Below the pieces are notes generated by a model that worked only from the letters and a program-made list of their open reading frames with translations, was not told the DNA's origin and searched no databases. This document shows positions 24,773 to 25,656 of a DNA stretch of 25,656 nt, one piece after another. Each line of letters starts with the position of its first letter. The first letter of the stretch is position 1. This DNA comes from Lachnospira sp. UBA4285 (GTDB lineage Bacteria; Bacillota; Clostridia; Lachnospirales; Lachnospiraceae): NCBI GenBank assembly GCA_002394965.1, contig DGVL01000066.1, forward strand, positions 9,459 through 35,114, in the 5' to 3' direction. Made by a program: the position numbers and the translations under genes.

Positions 24773-25534
24773 ATGGTAGAAGTTGGAGCTCAGCTCTACA
24801 CGCTGCGCGATTTCACGCAGACGCCGAAGGATTTCGAGCGCACCATCAGCAAAGTGGCGGCGATCGGCTACAAGACCGTCCAGCTCTCGGCAGTCGGCGC
24901 ATCGGTTACGCCGCAGATCGCGCGCGAGATCTGCGACAAGTACGGCATCCGCATCGTGCTGACGCACAGCCCGGTGGACCGGATCCTGCACGACACGGAG
25001 AACCTGATCCACGATCACGAGGTGATGGGCTGCAAGTACATCGGCCTTGGCTCGATGCCGTTTAAGTACGAGGATCCCAACTGGATCCAGTATTTCGTCG
25101 AGGACTTCAAAGGACCGCTTGACATGATCCGCGATGCCGGCATGCTGTTCATGTACCACAACCACGATCTTGATTTCTACAAAGCCAATGGCAAGTTCCT
25201 GATCGATTACCTGCTGGACGGCTTCGCGCCGGACGAGCTGGGCATCACACTGGACACGTTCTGGCTGGCCACAGCCGGCGTTGACCCGATCGCCTGGATC
25301 CGCAAGTGCGCAGACCGCATCCCGTGCGTCCATCTGAAAGACCGCAAGGTCACAAAGGAACGCACCGAGATTATGGCGCCGGTGATGGAAGGTAACATTG
25401 ACTTCAAGGCAGTCATGGCAGAGCTTGAAAAGACCAGCTGCAAGTACGCGCTGGTGGAACAGGATGTCTGCGAAGGAAGCCCGTTCGACGCGATGAAGAC
25501 GAGCTTCGAGAATCTGAAGAAAATCGGATACTGA
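24773..25534 (+). CDS. Sugar isomerase/epimerase, xylose-isomerase-like TIM barrel
   Basis: This 253-residue metal-dependent TIM-barrel protein belongs to the AP-endonuclease-2/xylose-isomerase-like superfamily, a cytoplasmic sugar isomerase, epimerase or hydratase. Likely metal-site residues are His129-Asn-His131 in MYHNHDLDF, Asp161 in ITLDTFW, His187 in CVHLKDRK and Glu229 in LVEQD. Relatives often read YHNHDFEF; here the Glu is Asp134. AGGAGGATACGTA precedes the ATG. It is the last gene of the operon and is followed by a strong terminator. Relatives of this fold act in inositol, ketose and 3-keto-glycoside pathways, so the substrate cannot be named from sequence alone. Confidence 0.88.
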   Translation: MVEVGAQLYTLRDFTQTPKDFERTISKVAAIGYKTVQLSAVGASVTPQIAREICDKYGIRIVLTHSPVDRILHDTENLIHDHEVMGCKYIGLGSMPFKYEDPNWIQYFVEDFKGPLDMIRDAGMLFMYHNHDLDFYKANGKFLIDYLLDGFAPDELGITLDTFWLATAGVDPIAWIRKCADRIPCVHLKDRKVTKERTEIMAPVMEGNIDFKAVMAELEKTSCKYALVEQDVCEGSPFDAMKTSFENLKKIGY

Positions 25535-25554
25535 TATTCAACGAAATACCAGAG

Positions 25555-25601
25555 AGCTGGTGCACTTCCATGTGGCAAATGGACGTGCACCAGTTCTTTT
25601 T
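25555..25601 (+). terminator. Intrinsic terminator closing the operon
   Basis: The arms CTGGTGCAC (25557-25565) and GTGCACCAG (25585-25593) pair perfectly, extended by TCCAT/ATGGA inside and AG/TT outside. TTCTTTTT follows the stem. It lies 21 bases after the isomerase stop. The remaining bases to 25656 hold no recognisable gene. Confidence 0.9.
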
Positions 25602-25656
25602 GTGAGCGCATAAGCCGCACCAGAGCAGCGCGTGGCTGATATGTAATGGCCACCTG

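Noticed and set aside
1..25656. CRISPR arrays, tRNA or rRNA genes, insertion sequences, prophage
   Set aside because: I saw no regularly spaced repeats, cloverleaf-like segments, rRNA-like stretches, transposase or integrase motifs, or phage structural genes on either strand.

Overview
The window looks like a chromosomal segment from an anaerobic gut-type Firmicute, most likely a Lachnospiraceae-like member of the Clostridia. Supporting signs are strong AGGAGG-type ribosome binding sites, lipoprotein sugar-binding proteins, YesM/YesN-type two-component regulation, carbohydrate ABC importers with no ATPase gene of their own, and a mixed GC content. The window is dominated by carbohydrate use. 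I see no rRNA, tRNA, CRISPR array, insertion sequence, integrase or phage gene.

Layout. (1) 1-2612, minus: a GH38 alpha-mannosidase whose C-terminus runs off the left edge. (2) 2783-3178: a small pyridoxamine-phosphate-oxidase-like flavoprotein with its own promoter and hairpin. (3) 3315-5860: three overlapping genes, a VanW protein, a DltA-like D-alanine adenylating enzyme and a DltC-like carrier protein. No DltB or DltD follows; a coupled ATG opens a 16-codon frame that dies next to the following gene. (4) 5909-13243: an AraC regulator divergent from an LplB/LplC/LplA-type importer and two Gfo/Idh/MocA oxidoreductases. Its first 6 kb are clearly more AT-rich than the flanks. (5) 13245-16373, minus: a YesN/YesM-type response regulator and histidine kinase. 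(6) 16505-25534, divergent from the kinase: GH88 unsaturated glucuronyl hydrolase, sugar-binding lipoprotein, two permeases, GH2 beta-glucuronidase, a DUF2264 protein and a TIM-barrel isomerase/epimerase, closed by a clear terminator.

How it may work together. The kinase/regulator pair probably senses a sugar outside the cell and switches on the operon at 16.5-25.5 kb. The lipoprotein and permeases import uronate-bearing oligosaccharides, powered by a shared ATPase encoded elsewhere. Cytoplasmic GH88, GH2 and DUF2264 enzymes then remove saturated and unsaturated glucuronate ends. No polysaccharide lyase or secreted depolymerase is present, so the cell may scavenge fragments released by others. 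Two oxidoreductases plus a TIM-barrel enzyme leave room for an oxidative (keto-sugar) route. The most unusual unit is the VanW-DltA-DltC cassette, which joins a glycopeptide-resistance-associated protein of unknown function to D-alanine activation and carrier loading without the usual wall D-alanylation partners.
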